Source: SCTD01 sp038256525 (GTDB lineage: Bacteria; Actinomycetota; Actinomycetes; Mycobacteriales; SCTD01). From it: DNA of 21,038 bases. The notes under the pieces were generated by a model. The model was not told where the DNA came from. It ran no database searches and saw nothing but the letters and a program-made list of their open reading frames with translations. This document shows positions 1 through 9,410 of this stretch, in pieces (position 1 is the first letter of the stretch; each line of letters starts with the position of its first letter). A program made the translations under genes and the position numbers. The stretch lies in assembly GCA_038256525.1 (NCBI GenBank), contig JBBSKF010000050.1, forward strand, positions 1 to 21,038. Reading direction: 5' to 3'.

Positions 1-165
1 AAGGCGGGCTGGACCCTGGTCGAGGTGCCGATCACCTTCGTCGAGCGCGAGCGCGGACAGTCCAAGATGAGCCGCTCCATCGTGGTCGAGGCGCTGTGGC
101 GGGTGACCTGGTGGGGGTTGCGCACCGGGCGCTCGCACAGCTCGACCTCGGTACGGAGCGCGTAG
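1..165 (+). CDS. Polyprenol monophosphomannose synthase, C-terminal end (partial)
   Basis: Only the last 54 codons are in the window; the gene begins upstream. The frame open from base 1 to the TAG at 163-165 carries the block VEVPITFVERERGQSKMS and then IVVEALWRVTWWG. This is the typical C-terminal end of the bacterial Ppm1/DPM1-like GT2 glycosyltransferase domain. Family role: transfer of mannose from GDP-mannose to polyprenyl phosphate, giving the lipid-linked mannose donor for lipoglycans and protein O-mannosylation at the membrane. The following fxsA gene starts 2 nt after the stop and its ribosome binding site lies inside this gene, so the two are probably cotranscribed. The ppm1-fxsA-rbpA order matches other actinobacteria. 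The catalytic N-terminal part is not visible. Confidence 0.85.
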   Translation, partial: KAGWTLVEVPITFVERERGQSKMSRSIVVEALWRVTWWGLRTGRSHSSTSVRSA

Positions 166-167
166 CC

Positions 168-635
168 GTGCCGGTGCTGCTCGTCGTCCTGCTTCTGGTC
201 GTCCCGCTGATCGAGCTCTATGTGCTCATCCAGGTCGGCCAGCTGCTCGGCCTCGTCCCGACGCTGCTGCTGCTACTCGCGATGTCCGTGCTCGGTGGCC
301 TGCTGCTGAAGCGCGAGGGAACCCGGACATGGCTGGCCTTCCGGGCGGCGCTGCAGGCGGGCCGGATCCCTGCGGCGGAGGTCGCCGACGGCGCCCTGGT
401 GCTGCTGGGCGGCGCGCTGCTGCTCACGCCGGGCTTCGCCACCGACCTGTTCGGGCTCGCCTGCGTGCTGCCGCCGTCCCGGGCCGTGCTCCGCCGGACC
501 GTGACCAAGGTGGCGGCCCGACGGCTGGGCGTGGACGGGCTGCTGGGTGGGGAATCCGGTCGAGGCCCACGCCAGGGCCGCGGCCGGGTCATCGACGGCG
601 AGGTTGTCGACGACCGGCCCGACGATCGGGGCTGA
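168..635 (+). CDS. fxsA: FxsA family membrane protein
   Basis: A 155-residue protein starting at GTG 168. I prefer this start to the longer reading from 96 because GGAG at 155-158 lies 9 nt upstream and the upstream extension would overlap the mannosyltransferase gene. The protein opens with a hydrophobic stretch containing LIELYVLIQVG. It has a second hydrophobic pair around LLAMSVLGGLLL and the family-typical stretch GALVLLGGALLLTPGF followed by TDLFGL. The cytoplasmic tail is basic and ends in VIDGEVVDDRPDDRG. FxsA proteins are small inner-membrane proteins. The E. coli member suppresses F-exclusion of phage T7, and its role in actinobacteria is not established. It converges on rbpA across a strong hairpin. 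Confidence 0.88.
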   Translation: MPVLLVVLLLVVPLIELYVLIQVGQLLGLVPTLLLLLAMSVLGGLLLKREGTRTWLAFRAALQAGRIPAAEVADGALVLLGGALLLTPGFATDLFGLACVLPPSRAVLRRTVTKVAARRLGVDGLLGGESGRGPRQGRGRVIDGEVVDDRPDDRG

Positions 636-644
636 ACGTGCCGC

Positions 645-673
645 GGGCCGCGCCCCCGGTGGGGGCGCGGCCC
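645..673. terminator. Perfect 13-bp hairpin between convergent fxsA and rbpA
   Basis: The arms are 645-657 (GGGCCGCGCCCCC) and 661-673, exact reverse complements around the 3-nt loop GGT. The hairpin lies 10 nt after the fxsA stop and 25 nt after the rbpA stop, so it can serve as a bidirectional transcription terminator. There is no T-tract on either side. This is usual for actinobacterial hairpin terminators, but it means termination is inferred from position and stem strength. Confidence 0.75.
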
Positions 674-698
674 GTCGTACGGCCGGATGGTGTTGCGG

Positions 699-1085
699 TC
701 AGGCGCTGCGCTTGTCCTTGGCGCGCTCGCTCTTGAGCGCCGCCTTGACCTTGCCCTGATGGTCGTGAAGCACGGCGAGGCGCTCGGCCAGGACCTCCTC
801 GAGCTCTGCCGCGGTGCGGCGCTCGAGCAGCATGTCCCAGTGGGTGCGCGCCGGCTTGCCCTTCTTCGGCTCGGGCGGCGCCCCGTCGCGCAGCTGGGCG
901 CCGGCACCGCAGACCCGGCACTCCCACAGCGAGGGGATGTCGGCCTCGGCGGCGAACGGCACGGCGGTCTCGTGACCCTGCGGGCAGTCGTAGATCGTAC
1001 GAAGCCGGGGCGCGAACTCGGTGTGTCGGTCGCTCTCGTAACTTACGCTTCCGAGGCGGGTGCCTCGTAGGACGCGATCGCTCAT
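699..1085 (-). CDS. rbpA: RNA polymerase-binding protein RbpA
   Basis: A 128-residue protein with the characteristic RbpA N-terminus MSDRVLRGTRLGSVSYESDR, followed by a core holding CPQGHE and, further on, CRVCGA (a Cys/His set that may bind zinc). The C-terminal half, around THWDMLLERR and EELEEVLAER-like sequence, matches the sigma-interacting domain. RbpA is an actinobacteria-specific factor that binds RNA polymerase holoenzyme with the primary sigma factor, stabilises the open complex and gives basal rifampicin tolerance. The ATG start follows GGGAGG (1091-1096 on the minus strand) with 5-nt spacing. Upstream is an exact SigR-type promoter pattern. The protein has normal length with no obvious defects. 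Confidence 0.96.
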   Translation of the reverse strand: MSDRVLRGTRLGSVSYESDRHTEFAPRLRTIYDCPQGHETAVPFAAEADIPSLWECRVCGAGAQLRDGAPPEPKKGKPARTHWDMLLERRTAAELEEVLAERLAVLHDHQGKVKAALKSERAKDKRSA

Positions 1086-1116
1086 GGGTGCCTCCCGGGT
1101 CAGGGCTCTGCTGTGC

Positions 1117-1144
1117 CAACGCCCAGGTGCCTGCGAGGATTCCC
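1117..1144 (-). promoter_or_regulatory. Candidate SigR-type promoter of rbpA (GGAAT-N18-GTT)
   Basis: Read on the minus strand, GGGAAT (complement of 1139-1144) and GTTG (complement of 1117-1120) are separated by exactly 18 nt. This matches the GGAAT-N18-GTT consensus of Streptomyces SigR, the thiol-oxidative-stress ECF sigma factor. From established knowledge, S. coelicolor rbpA belongs to the SigR regulon. The site ends 31 nt before the rbpA start codon, leaving room for a short leader carrying the GGGAGG ribosome binding site. Confidence 0.72.
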
Positions 1145-1204
1145 GTACTCTGCCTGCCGGTCGCCTCCGGTGGGCCTTCGCCTGCCCTCGGGAGACCCCT
1201 CGTG

Positions 1205-1633
1205 ATGCTGACCCGTCGCAACGATCGCAGGCCCGCAGGCGGCTTCGCCCAGGCCGCCATCGCCCGCGTGAAGCCCGAGCAGCTGGCTGTGGCCCGCGCC
1301 GGCATCGGGGTGACGATGATCGCCAGGCCGCGACTGGTCCCGGGGGTGCTCGGCGTCGACTCGGCGACCAGCGCCCGGATGGGCTGGTCGACGCAGATGC
1401 TCGGCGCGCGCGAGGTGGCCCTCGGCGTCGGCGCCGTCGTGGCGTTGCGGTCCTCGGATCGACCCGCGGCGCGGCTGTGGCTCGCCGCCGGCGTGCTGTG
1501 CGACACCGCTGACGCGCTCGCCATCGGCGCTGCGATGCTCTCGGGGCGGTTGTCCAAGCCGATGGGCAGCGTGATCGCGGCGTCGGCCCTCGGCGCGGCG
1601 CTGGCCGGCTGGAGGTCGATGGATCGCGCCTGA
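1205..1633 (+). CDS. Small conserved membrane protein of unknown function
   Basis: 142 residues from ATG 1205. GTG 1202 is an equally possible start, with GGGAG at 1190-1194 lying 7 nt before it. A longer reading from 1088 is rejected because it would cover the rbpA promoter and contains no better start signal. The N-terminus is basic. Three hydrophobic segments follow: around VALGVGAVVAL, LWLAAGVLCDTADALAIGAAML, and VIAASALGAALAG. Conserved-looking elements are ARPRLVPGVLG and MLGAREVALG. I do not recognise a function; it resembles small actinobacterial DUF membrane proteins. It diverges from rbpA, and 89 nt separate its stop from the reductase gene downstream. Confidence 0.7.
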   Translation: MLTRRNDRRPAGGFAQAAIARVKPEQLAVARAGIGVTMIARPRLVPGVLGVDSATSARMGWSTQMLGAREVALGVGAVVALRSSDRPAARLWLAAGVLCDTADALAIGAAMLSGRLSKPMGSVIAASALGAALAGWRSMDRA

Positions 1634-1658
1634 CCGCTCGCGGGCCGGCGTCAGAAGT

Positions 1659-1685
1659 GGAACAAAGGGGCGCTGGGGCCTCGTT
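1659..1685 (+). promoter_or_regulatory. Possible ECF-type promoter before the ferredoxin reductase gene
   Basis: GGAAC (1659-1663) and GTT (1683-1685) are separated by 19 nt, one longer than the SigR spacer seen at rbpA. The expected transcript start would fall about 30 nt upstream of the GTG start at 1723. A redox enzyme would make sense in a thiol-stress regulon. The wrong spacer and the short motifs keep this a weak candidate. Confidence 0.25.
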
Positions 1686-1722
1686 CTGCCTGTGAACCGC
1701 TCACCGACGTGAAGGGAAATGC

Positions 1723-3195
1723 GTGGACAGCACCGTTGAGCAGCACGCCGAGGCGACCGGCCGAGACCAGCCGCTGCGCGTCGCTGTCGTCGGTGCCGGC
1801 CCGGCCGGCGTCTACGTGGCCGATGTCCTGATGAAGTCGGACGTTCCGGTGTCGATCGACCTGTTCGAGCGCCAGCCGGCGCCGTTCGGCTTGATCCGCT
1901 ACGGAGTCGCGCCCGACCACCCGCGCATCAAGGGCATCATCAAGGCGCTGCACCAGGTGCTGTCCAAGCCGCAGGTCCGGCTGCTGGGCAACGTCGAGTA
2001 CGGCGTGGACATCAAGCTCGATGACCTGCGGCGGCACTACGACGCGGTGGTGTTCACGACCGGCGCCGAGAAGGACCGCGACCTCGACATCGCCGGCATC
2101 GACCTGCCAGGCAGCTTCGGGGGAGCGGACTTCGTGTCCTGGTTCGACGGTCACCCGGACGTCGCGCGCGACTGGCCGCTCGAGGCCGAGTCCGTCGCGG
2201 TCATCGGCGCCGGCAACGTCGCCCTCGACGTCTCGCGGATGTTGTCCAAGACCGCGGACGAGCTGCTCGTCACCGAGATCCCCGACAACGTCTACCGTTG
2301 CCTTGCGGCGAGCCCGGTGCGTGAGGTGCACGTGTTCGCCCGGCGCGGACCGGCGCAGGCGAAGTTCACTCCGCTCGAGCTGCGTGAGCTCGACCACTCA
2401 CCCAACGTCGAGGTTCTCGTCGATCCGGAGGACATCGAGTACGACGACGGAAGCGTCGCCGCGATCCACGCCGACAACCAGACAAAGCTGGTCGTACGAG
2501 AGCTCGAGAAGTATGCGATGCGCGATGTCGGTGACCGCCCGCGACGGCTGCACCTGCACTTCTTCGCCTCCCCGGTAGAGGTTCTCGGCGAGGCGAAGGT
2601 CGAGGCCCTGCGCACCGAGCGCACCGAGCTCACCGGTGACGGCAACGTCCGGGGGACCGGGGTGTTCCGGGACTGGCCCGTGCAAGCGGTCTACCGCTGC
2701 GTCGGCTACCGCAGCAGCGAGCTCGCCGGCCTGCCGTGGGACAGCCGCAACCACGTCGTCCCGCACGCTGCCGGCCGGGTCCTGGACCTCGACGGGTCGC
2801 CGCTGTCGGGTGTCTACGTCAATGGCTGGATCAAGCGCGGACCGGTCGGGCTGATCGGACACACCAAGGGCGACGCGATCGAGACCGTCGGCAGCCTGCT
2901 GGCGGACCTCGACACCCTGCCGACGGCAGCGGAGCCGTCACTGGACGCTGTGACCGACTTCCTGGACAGCCGCGGCGTCGCCTGGACGACGTGGGACGGC
3001 TGGCAACTGCTCGACGCCCACGAGCAGGCGCTCGGGAAGGCCTACGGTCCGGTCGGCGACGCACCCCGCGAACGGGTCAAGGTGGTGGAGCGGCAGGCGA
3101 TGATCGACGTCTCCCGCGCTGTCGCCGCCGTCGAGGCCGGCGAGCCGGGGGCGCAGGCGCGGCTCGATGAGGTCCTGGACGACTCGACGGCCTGA
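1723..3195 (+). CDS. FAD-dependent ferredoxin/NADP+ reductase, FprA type
   Basis: 490 residues, GTG start with GAAGGGA (1711-1717) 5 nt upstream. An FAD-binding Rossmann motif VVGAGPAGVYVADVL lies at residues 22-36. The family block YGVAPDHPRIKGI is near 60-72. The NADPH-binding motif VIGAGNVALDVSRML is near 160-174, followed by the basic RRGP (207-210) expected near the NADPH 2'-phosphate. The near-invariant GWIKRGPVGLIGHTKGDA spans 368-385. The architecture and length match mycobacterial FprA and mitochondrial adrenodoxin reductase. Expected reaction: electron transfer between NADPH and ferredoxin through FAD in the cytoplasm, commonly feeding P450s or other ferredoxin-dependent enzymes. 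No ferredoxin or P450 gene is in the window. The C-terminal 100 residues are the variable tail. A UvrA-like gene follows after 17 nt, probably in the same transcript. Confidence 0.93.
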   Translation: MDSTVEQHAEATGRDQPLRVAVVGAGPAGVYVADVLMKSDVPVSIDLFERQPAPFGLIRYGVAPDHPRIKGIIKALHQVLSKPQVRLLGNVEYGVDIKLDDLRRHYDAVVFTTGAEKDRDLDIAGIDLPGSFGGADFVSWFDGHPDVARDWPLEAESVAVIGAGNVALDVSRMLSKTADELLVTEIPDNVYRCLAASPVREVHVFARRGPAQAKFTPLELRELDHSPNVEVLVDPEDIEYDDGSVAAIHADNQTKLVVRELEKYAMRDVGDRPRRLHLHFFASPVEVLGEAKVEALRTERTELTGDGNVRGTGVFRDWPVQAVYRCVGYRSSELAGLPWDSRNHVVPHAAGRVLDLDGSPLSGVYVNGWIKRGPVGLIGHTKGDAIETVGSLLADLDTLPTAAEPSLDAVTDFLDSRGVAWTTWDGWQLLDAHEQALGKAYGPVGDAPRERVKVVERQAMIDVSRAVAAVEAGEPGAQARLDEVLDDSTA

Positions 3196-3212
3196 GAGCG
3201 GACTCGGACACG

Positions 3213-5627
<2,415 letters not shown>

Positions 5628-5805
5628 GCCGAGCTCTGTCCTCTGCTGTGGCAGATCGGGCGGATGCTGAGGCCCGGCTCACCGCGTAGCCCCGACGACG
5701 ACGGCAGGATCGAACTCGCGGACGTACTTCTGCATGGCAAACATGGGATTCGAGGGGCTCATGACGCGTTCCTGTCAACAGCGGGAGGCGTCGAGCCGGA
5801 TACGA

Positions 5806-5905
5806 GGGCCAGTGGCCCCGCCAGGCGTCTCACAGCGGGCGCCAAGGCGATTGTCCCTGGCGCTGGATGGAACCTATCAACCCGCCGAGCGGCGGGGGCA
5901 GGTTC
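5806..5905 (+). other. Run of three hairpins, possible structured leader RNA
   Basis: Three stem-loops follow one another. The first is GGGCC/GGCCC (5806-5810 and 5814-5818). The second is GCGCCA/TGGCGC (5839-5844 and 5858-5863). The third is a two-part stem with outer GAACCT/AGGTTC (5870-5875 and 5900-5905) enclosing CCCGCC/GGCGGG (5881-5886 and 5891-5896). The cluster ends about 30 nt before the secreted-protein remnant. In actinobacteria, genes for secreted cell-wall enzymes are often preceded by riboswitches such as the cyclic di-AMP ydaO type. I could not match its conserved core here, so the class is unassigned and chance pairing in GC-rich DNA is possible. Confidence 0.35.
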
Positions 5906-5933
5906 GTCGATACTCAACCCCCACGCTGCCGGA

Positions 5934-6137
5934 TGGCGCCCCAGACGCCGTGGGCGCCGGTCCCGGGGGTCCAGGCCCACAGCTGGCTTGACGCTGCTCG
6001 CCCTCGCCGTTCCCAGCCAGGCGGCCCCCACGAGCCCGTCGGTCCAGGGCGTCCCGATCGCTTCGTTCGCGCGCTACGACGGCCAGAGCACGTGCGGCCC
6101 GACGGCCGGTCGTGCGCGCGCCCGACGGATCGCTTGA
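5934..6137 (+). pseudogene. Remnant of a secreted protein gene (signal peptide and first residues)
   Basis: In one plus-strand frame, a basic run (RPRRRGRRSRGSRP) leads into a short hydrophobic stretch LTLLALAVPSQAAP, resembling the n-region, core and Ala-x-Ala cleavage site of a signal peptide. It is followed by SVQGVPIASFARYDGQSTC and GPTA. From memory, the pattern F-A-R-x-x-G-Q-S-x-C-x-PTAKPG opens the mature part of a family of actinobacterial extracellular proteins. Here the frame degenerates into Arg/Ala-rich sequence after GPTA and stops at 6135-6137. There is no ATG or GTG start near the signal peptide and no downstream body. I read it as a truncated, decayed gene; the family assignment is tentative. 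Confidence 0.45.
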
Positions 6138-6203
6138 CAGCAGCAGAAGGAATTGTTGGTCGGCGGCTAGGCCATGCATCGGACGGTGAGCAGCGCGAGC
6201 GCC

Positions 6204-8978
6204 TCAGCCGCCGGTCGGCGCGGGCTCGCGGGTCGTCGCCGCAATTCCCGCCGTGCGCGGCGCGTCGACGGCGAGCCGCGGCGGCGTGAAGCTGTTGAGG
6301 CGGGCAGCGTTCAGAACGACGCTGATGCTCGACAGTGCCATCGCGCCAGCCGCGATCATCGGGGAAAGCAGAGAGCCGGTGAACGGGTACAGCAACCCGG
6401 CGGCGACCGGGATCGCGGCGGTGTTGTAGCCGAAGGCGAGCACGAGGTTCTGCCGGATGTTGCGCATCGTCGCCCGGGAGAGCGCGACCGCGGTGACGAG
6501 CCCGCGGAGCTCGCCGGACATGAGTGTCACGTCTGCGGCCTCGATCGCCACGTCGGTGCCGGTGCCGATGGCGATGCCGACGTCGGCCTGGGCGAGCGCC
6601 GGGCTGTCGTTGATCCCGTCGCCGACCATGGCCACGACCTTGCCCTCGTCCTGAAGGGCGCGCACCTCGGCGGCCTTCTGGTCCGGGAGCACCTCGGCGA
6701 GGACCCGGGTGATGCCGACCTGCCGGGCGACGGCGTTGGCGGTCCGCGGGTTGTCCCCGGTGATCATCACGACCTCGAGGCCCATCGCCTGAAGCGCGTG
6801 GATCGCCGCGGTGGAGTCCGGTCGGACGGTGTCGGCCACCGCGACGAGCCCGGCGGCGCGGCCGTCGACAGCGACGTACATGGGGGTCTTGCCCTCGTCG
6901 GCGAGCCGGTCGGCGTGGGCGTCGAGCTCGCCGGTAGGGATGTCGGCGTCACGCAGGAGCCGAGCATTCCCGATGAGGAGCTCGCGTCCCACGACGGTTG
7001 CCCGCACACCCTTGCCGGTGACCGAGTCGAACGTCGTCACGGTCGGCATGCCAAGACCCCGGTTCCTCGCGCCGGCGACGATTGCCCCGGCGAGCGGGTG
7101 CTCGCTGTCGACCTCGGCGGCCGCGACGAGGCGTAGCAGCTCGCTCTCGTCCTGTCCGCCGACGGTGACGACGTCGGTGAGTGACGGCTTGCCGCGGGTG
7201 ATCGTGCCGGTCTTGTCGAGCACGATCGTGTGGAGCTTGTGGGCTGTCTCCAGCGCTTCGGCGCTCTTGACCAGGACGCCGGACTGGGCGCCCTTGCCGG
7301 TCGCGACCATGATCGACAGCGGCGTGGCGAGCCCCAGCGCGCACGGGCAGGCGATGATCAGGACGCTGACCGTGGCGACGACGGCGAGCGGGAGCTCTGG
7401 TCCCAGGACGAACCACAGGACGAACGTCGCGACGGCCAGGAACAGCACGGCCGGGACGAAGTAGCTCGCGACCGCGTCGACGACCCGCTGGATGGGGGCC
7501 TTCGACGTCTGTGCCTCCTGCACGAGCTTGATGATCTGCGCGAGTGCGGTGTCGGCGCCGACCCGGGTGGCGCGCATGGTGAACACGCCGGTCTGGTTGA
7601 CCGTTGCGCCGATCAGCTCGTCGCCCTTGCCCTTGGCTACCGGGACGCTCTCGCCGGTGACCATCGACTCGTCGATGTTCGACGTGCCGGTGATGAGCTC
7701 CCCGTCAACGGGGATCTTCTCGCCCGGCTTCACCCGGATCTCGTCGCCCACCTGCACGTCGCCGACCGGGATCTCGACCTCCAGGGCGTCACGGACGACC
7801 CGTGCGGTCGCTGGGACCAGACCGACCAGAGCGCGGATCGCGTCGCCGGTGCCGGCGCGGGCCCGAGCCTCGACCAGCCGCCCGAGCAGGATGACTGTGA
7901 CGATGAACGAGACCACCTCGTAGTAGACCTCGCGTACCCCCTCCGGAAGCAAGCCCGGGGCCACAGTCGCGACGAGGCTGTACGCGAACGCGGCGAGGGT
8001 TCCGAGCGCGATGAGGCTGTTCATCTCGGCGCTGCGATTGCGCAGCGCCCGCCAGCCGGTCGAGTGGATGGGCCAGCCGATCCACAGGAACACCGGAAGT
8101 GTCAGGACCAGCTGCACCCAGCGGTTCTCCAGCACGTCCGGGACGTACTGCTCCCCGACGAAGCCCATCACCATCGCGGCGTACAGAACAGGCAGAGTCA
8201 GTAGCGCCCCGAGCCCGACGCGGATCTTCAAGTCCCGGACCTCGGCCCTGCGGTCGGCGGCCTCGGCGTCCTCGGTCTCGGCGCTGCCGGGATCGACGCG
8301 GAGCCGGGCTGCGAAGCCGGTAGCCGTCGCGACGGCCTCCGTCAGAGCGCTGGCAGTCACGAGCTCGGCGTCGTACATGACGACGGCACGCTCCATCCCG
8401 AAGTTGAGCTGCGCGCTTTCGACGCCCAGGACGGCACGCAGCTCGGCCTCGGCGCGTGCGACGTCGGTCGGCAGGCTCCTTAGCGCGCCAGGCAAGGCGA
8501 ACTCGGCCCGCACGCGCTCTGGCCCAGCGTCCAATCGAGGCCCCACGCCCACCGCGCGGGCCGTCTCCCGGTCGTCCGCGTCCGCCGGCGCCCGGTCGCC
8601 CTGCGGCGCCTCGGCGAGAAGTGTCCCGTGAAGCATGTTCATGCCGCAGGCCCAGGAGTATTCGCCAGGCTCGGTGATGTCCAGGTCGAGCGTGGTCGTA
8701 CCGAACGCGGCGAGCGAGACGCTCTTGCGAAGATCAGGGAACACGACCCGGGCCGAGCAGTCGCTGTTCTCCTGCCGGTCGAAGCGCAGGCGTACGGGCT
8801 TGCCGGCCTCGATCCGGACGAGATTCGGCGAGTAGCCGCCCCGGACGGTGATGTCGACGATCTGCCGGCCCCCTTCGAGTTGGGCACCGACGGCCTTGCG
8901 GGGCGCGAAGAAGTACCAGGCCAGCACGGCGATGGTGGCGATGCCGCCGACGACGACAGCGATCTCAGCGGCATTCAT
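6204..8978 (-). CDS. Copper-type P1B ATPase with N-terminal cupredoxin domain and degenerate HMA domain
   Basis: 924 residues. An N-terminal membrane segment (5-23) is followed by a cupredoxin-like domain (about 35-123) with C74, C111, M113, M115 and H117 (CGMNMLHG). Next comes an HMA-like fold (about 157-226) in which the metal-binding GMxCxxC is replaced by GALRSLPTD, so CxxC is gone. The P1B core is complete: TGES (441-444), CPC (544-546), DKTGT (588-592, phosphorylated D588), HP (627-628) and GDGIND (786-791). YN (851-852) and MxxSS (880-884) are the Cu+ signatures of the last two helices. Expected role: ATP-driven Cu+ export across the membrane, with copper handed to or from the fused cupredoxin. 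The ATG overlaps the upstream cupin stop (ATGA), so the two are translationally coupled. Substrate is inferred from motifs; Ag+ is also possible. Confidence 0.93.
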   Translation of the reverse strand: MNAAEIAVVVGGIATIAVLAWYFFAPRKAVGAQLEGGRQIVDITVRGGYSPNLVRIEAGKPVRLRFDRQENSDCSARVVFPDLRKSVSLAAFGTTTLDLDITEPGEYSWACGMNMLHGTLLAEAPQGDRAPADADDRETARAVGVGPRLDAGPERVRAEFALPGALRSLPTDVARAEAELRAVLGVESAQLNFGMERAVVMYDAELVTASALTEAVATATGFAARLRVDPGSAETEDAEAADRRAEVRDLKIRVGLGALLTLPVLYAAMVMGFVGEQYVPDVLENRWVQLVLTLPVFLWIGWPIHSTGWRALRNRSAEMNSLIALGTLAAFAYSLVATVAPGLLPEGVREVYYEVVSFIVTVILLGRLVEARARAGTGDAIRALVGLVPATARVVRDALEVEIPVGDVQVGDEIRVKPGEKIPVDGELITGTSNIDESMVTGESVPVAKGKGDELIGATVNQTGVFTMRATRVGADTALAQIIKLVQEAQTSKAPIQRVVDAVASYFVPAVLFLAVATFVLWFVLGPELPLAVVATVSVLIIACPCALGLATPLSIMVATGKGAQSGVLVKSAEALETAHKLHTIVLDKTGTITRGKPSLTDVVTVGGQDESELLRLVAAAEVDSEHPLAGAIVAGARNRGLGMPTVTTFDSVTGKGVRATVVGRELLIGNARLLRDADIPTGELDAHADRLADEGKTPMYVAVDGRAAGLVAVADTVRPDSTAAIHALQAMGLEVVMITGDNPRTANAVARQVGITRVLAEVLPDQKAAEVRALQDEGKVVAMVGDGINDSPALAQADVGIAIGTGTDVAIEAADVTLMSGELRGLVTAVALSRATMRNIRQNLVLAFGYNTAAIPVAAGLLYPFTGSLLSPMIAAGAMALSSISVVLNAARLNSFTPPRLAVDAPRTAGIAATTREPAPTGG

Positions 8979-9334
8979 GGCGCTCCCTGGGTGTCGACAT
9001 GCTGACTGAGCTTGGCGACGGTCAGCAGCACCGCCGAGTCCTCCAGCGCTTCCAGGCTGTGCATGCTGTCGGGTACGAGGAGCAGGTCGCCGGGCGCTCC
9101 GTCCCAGCTGACGTTGCCGGCAGCCAGGCGCACGCGTCCGTGGAGCACATGCACCGTCGCCTCGCCGGGGTTCTCGTGCTCGCTGAGAGACTGGCCGCCG
9201 ACCAAGGCGATGAGGGTCTGGCGCAGCGTGTGTTCGTGACCGCCGTAGACGGTCTTGGCGCTGCGGCCACTGGAAGACCGCCGAGCCGTCTCGAGCTGCT
9301 CACGGGTCTGTGCGGTCAGCGAGGACTTCTGCAT
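8975..9334 (-). CDS. Small cupin-domain protein
   Basis: 119 residues from ATG 9334, chosen over an upstream extension to 9421 because AGGAG lies 6 nt before it and the sequence upstream of Met is not protein-like. It is a single cupin barrel. The first motif region, SEHENPGEATVHVLHGRVRL, has H52 and E53 but lacks the full HxH pair. The second motif, GDLLLVPDSMHSLEAL, has the expected G, P and H92. With H52, E53/E58 and H92 available, metal binding is possible but not certain. The ligand is unknown. The stop overlaps the ATPase start by 4 nt, so it is coexpressed with the copper pump and could act as a metal or redox sensor or a chaperone. It lies 174 nt downstream of narI, with a DosR-like site in between. 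Confidence 0.85.
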   Translation of the reverse strand: MQKSSLTAQTREQLETARRSSSGRSAKTVYGGHEHTLRQTLIALVGGQSLSEHENPGEATVHVLHGRVRLAAGNVSWDGAPGDLLLVPDSMHSLEALEDSAVLLTVAKLSQHVDTQGAP

Positions 9335-9410
9335 GATCGGCTCCTGTCGCCTCAGCCACGGCCGGTCGGCCCGGTGGCGACTCCAGTGTCTGCAGCCTGG
9401 ACCCTCGCCG

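Larger units (their letters stand above)
5628..6203. other. 576-bp gap with hairpins and decayed coding sequence
   Basis: This is the only gene-free stretch over 300 bases. It lies between the UvrA-like gene and the 3' end of the copper ATPase gene, which converge here. No intact gene is convincing. It holds three consecutive hairpins (5806-5905) and a remnant of a secreted-protein gene (5934-6137), listed separately. A 27-codon minus-strand frame (5679-5762) starts MSPSNPMFAM and has AGGA 8 nt upstream, but I recognise nothing in it. Frames here change every 50-100 bases, unlike the uniformly coding neighbours, which suggests decay or a deletion scar. Confidence 0.6.

Noticed and set aside
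1088..1204. N-terminal extension of the small membrane protein gene
   Set aside because: It would run through the rbpA promoter and leader. GGGAG at 1190-1194 supports a start at 1202 or 1205.
5679..5762. 27-codon minus-strand frame starting MSPSNPMFAM with an AGGA upstream
   Set aside because: It is too short, with no recognisable motif, in a gap full of broken frames. It is noted in the gap entry but not called a gene.
5790..5840. Cobalamin riboswitch-like text (GAGCCGG, GGCCAGTGGCCCCGCCA)
   Set aside because: Only loose resemblance to the B12 box surroundings. The conserved core elements and spacing are not present.
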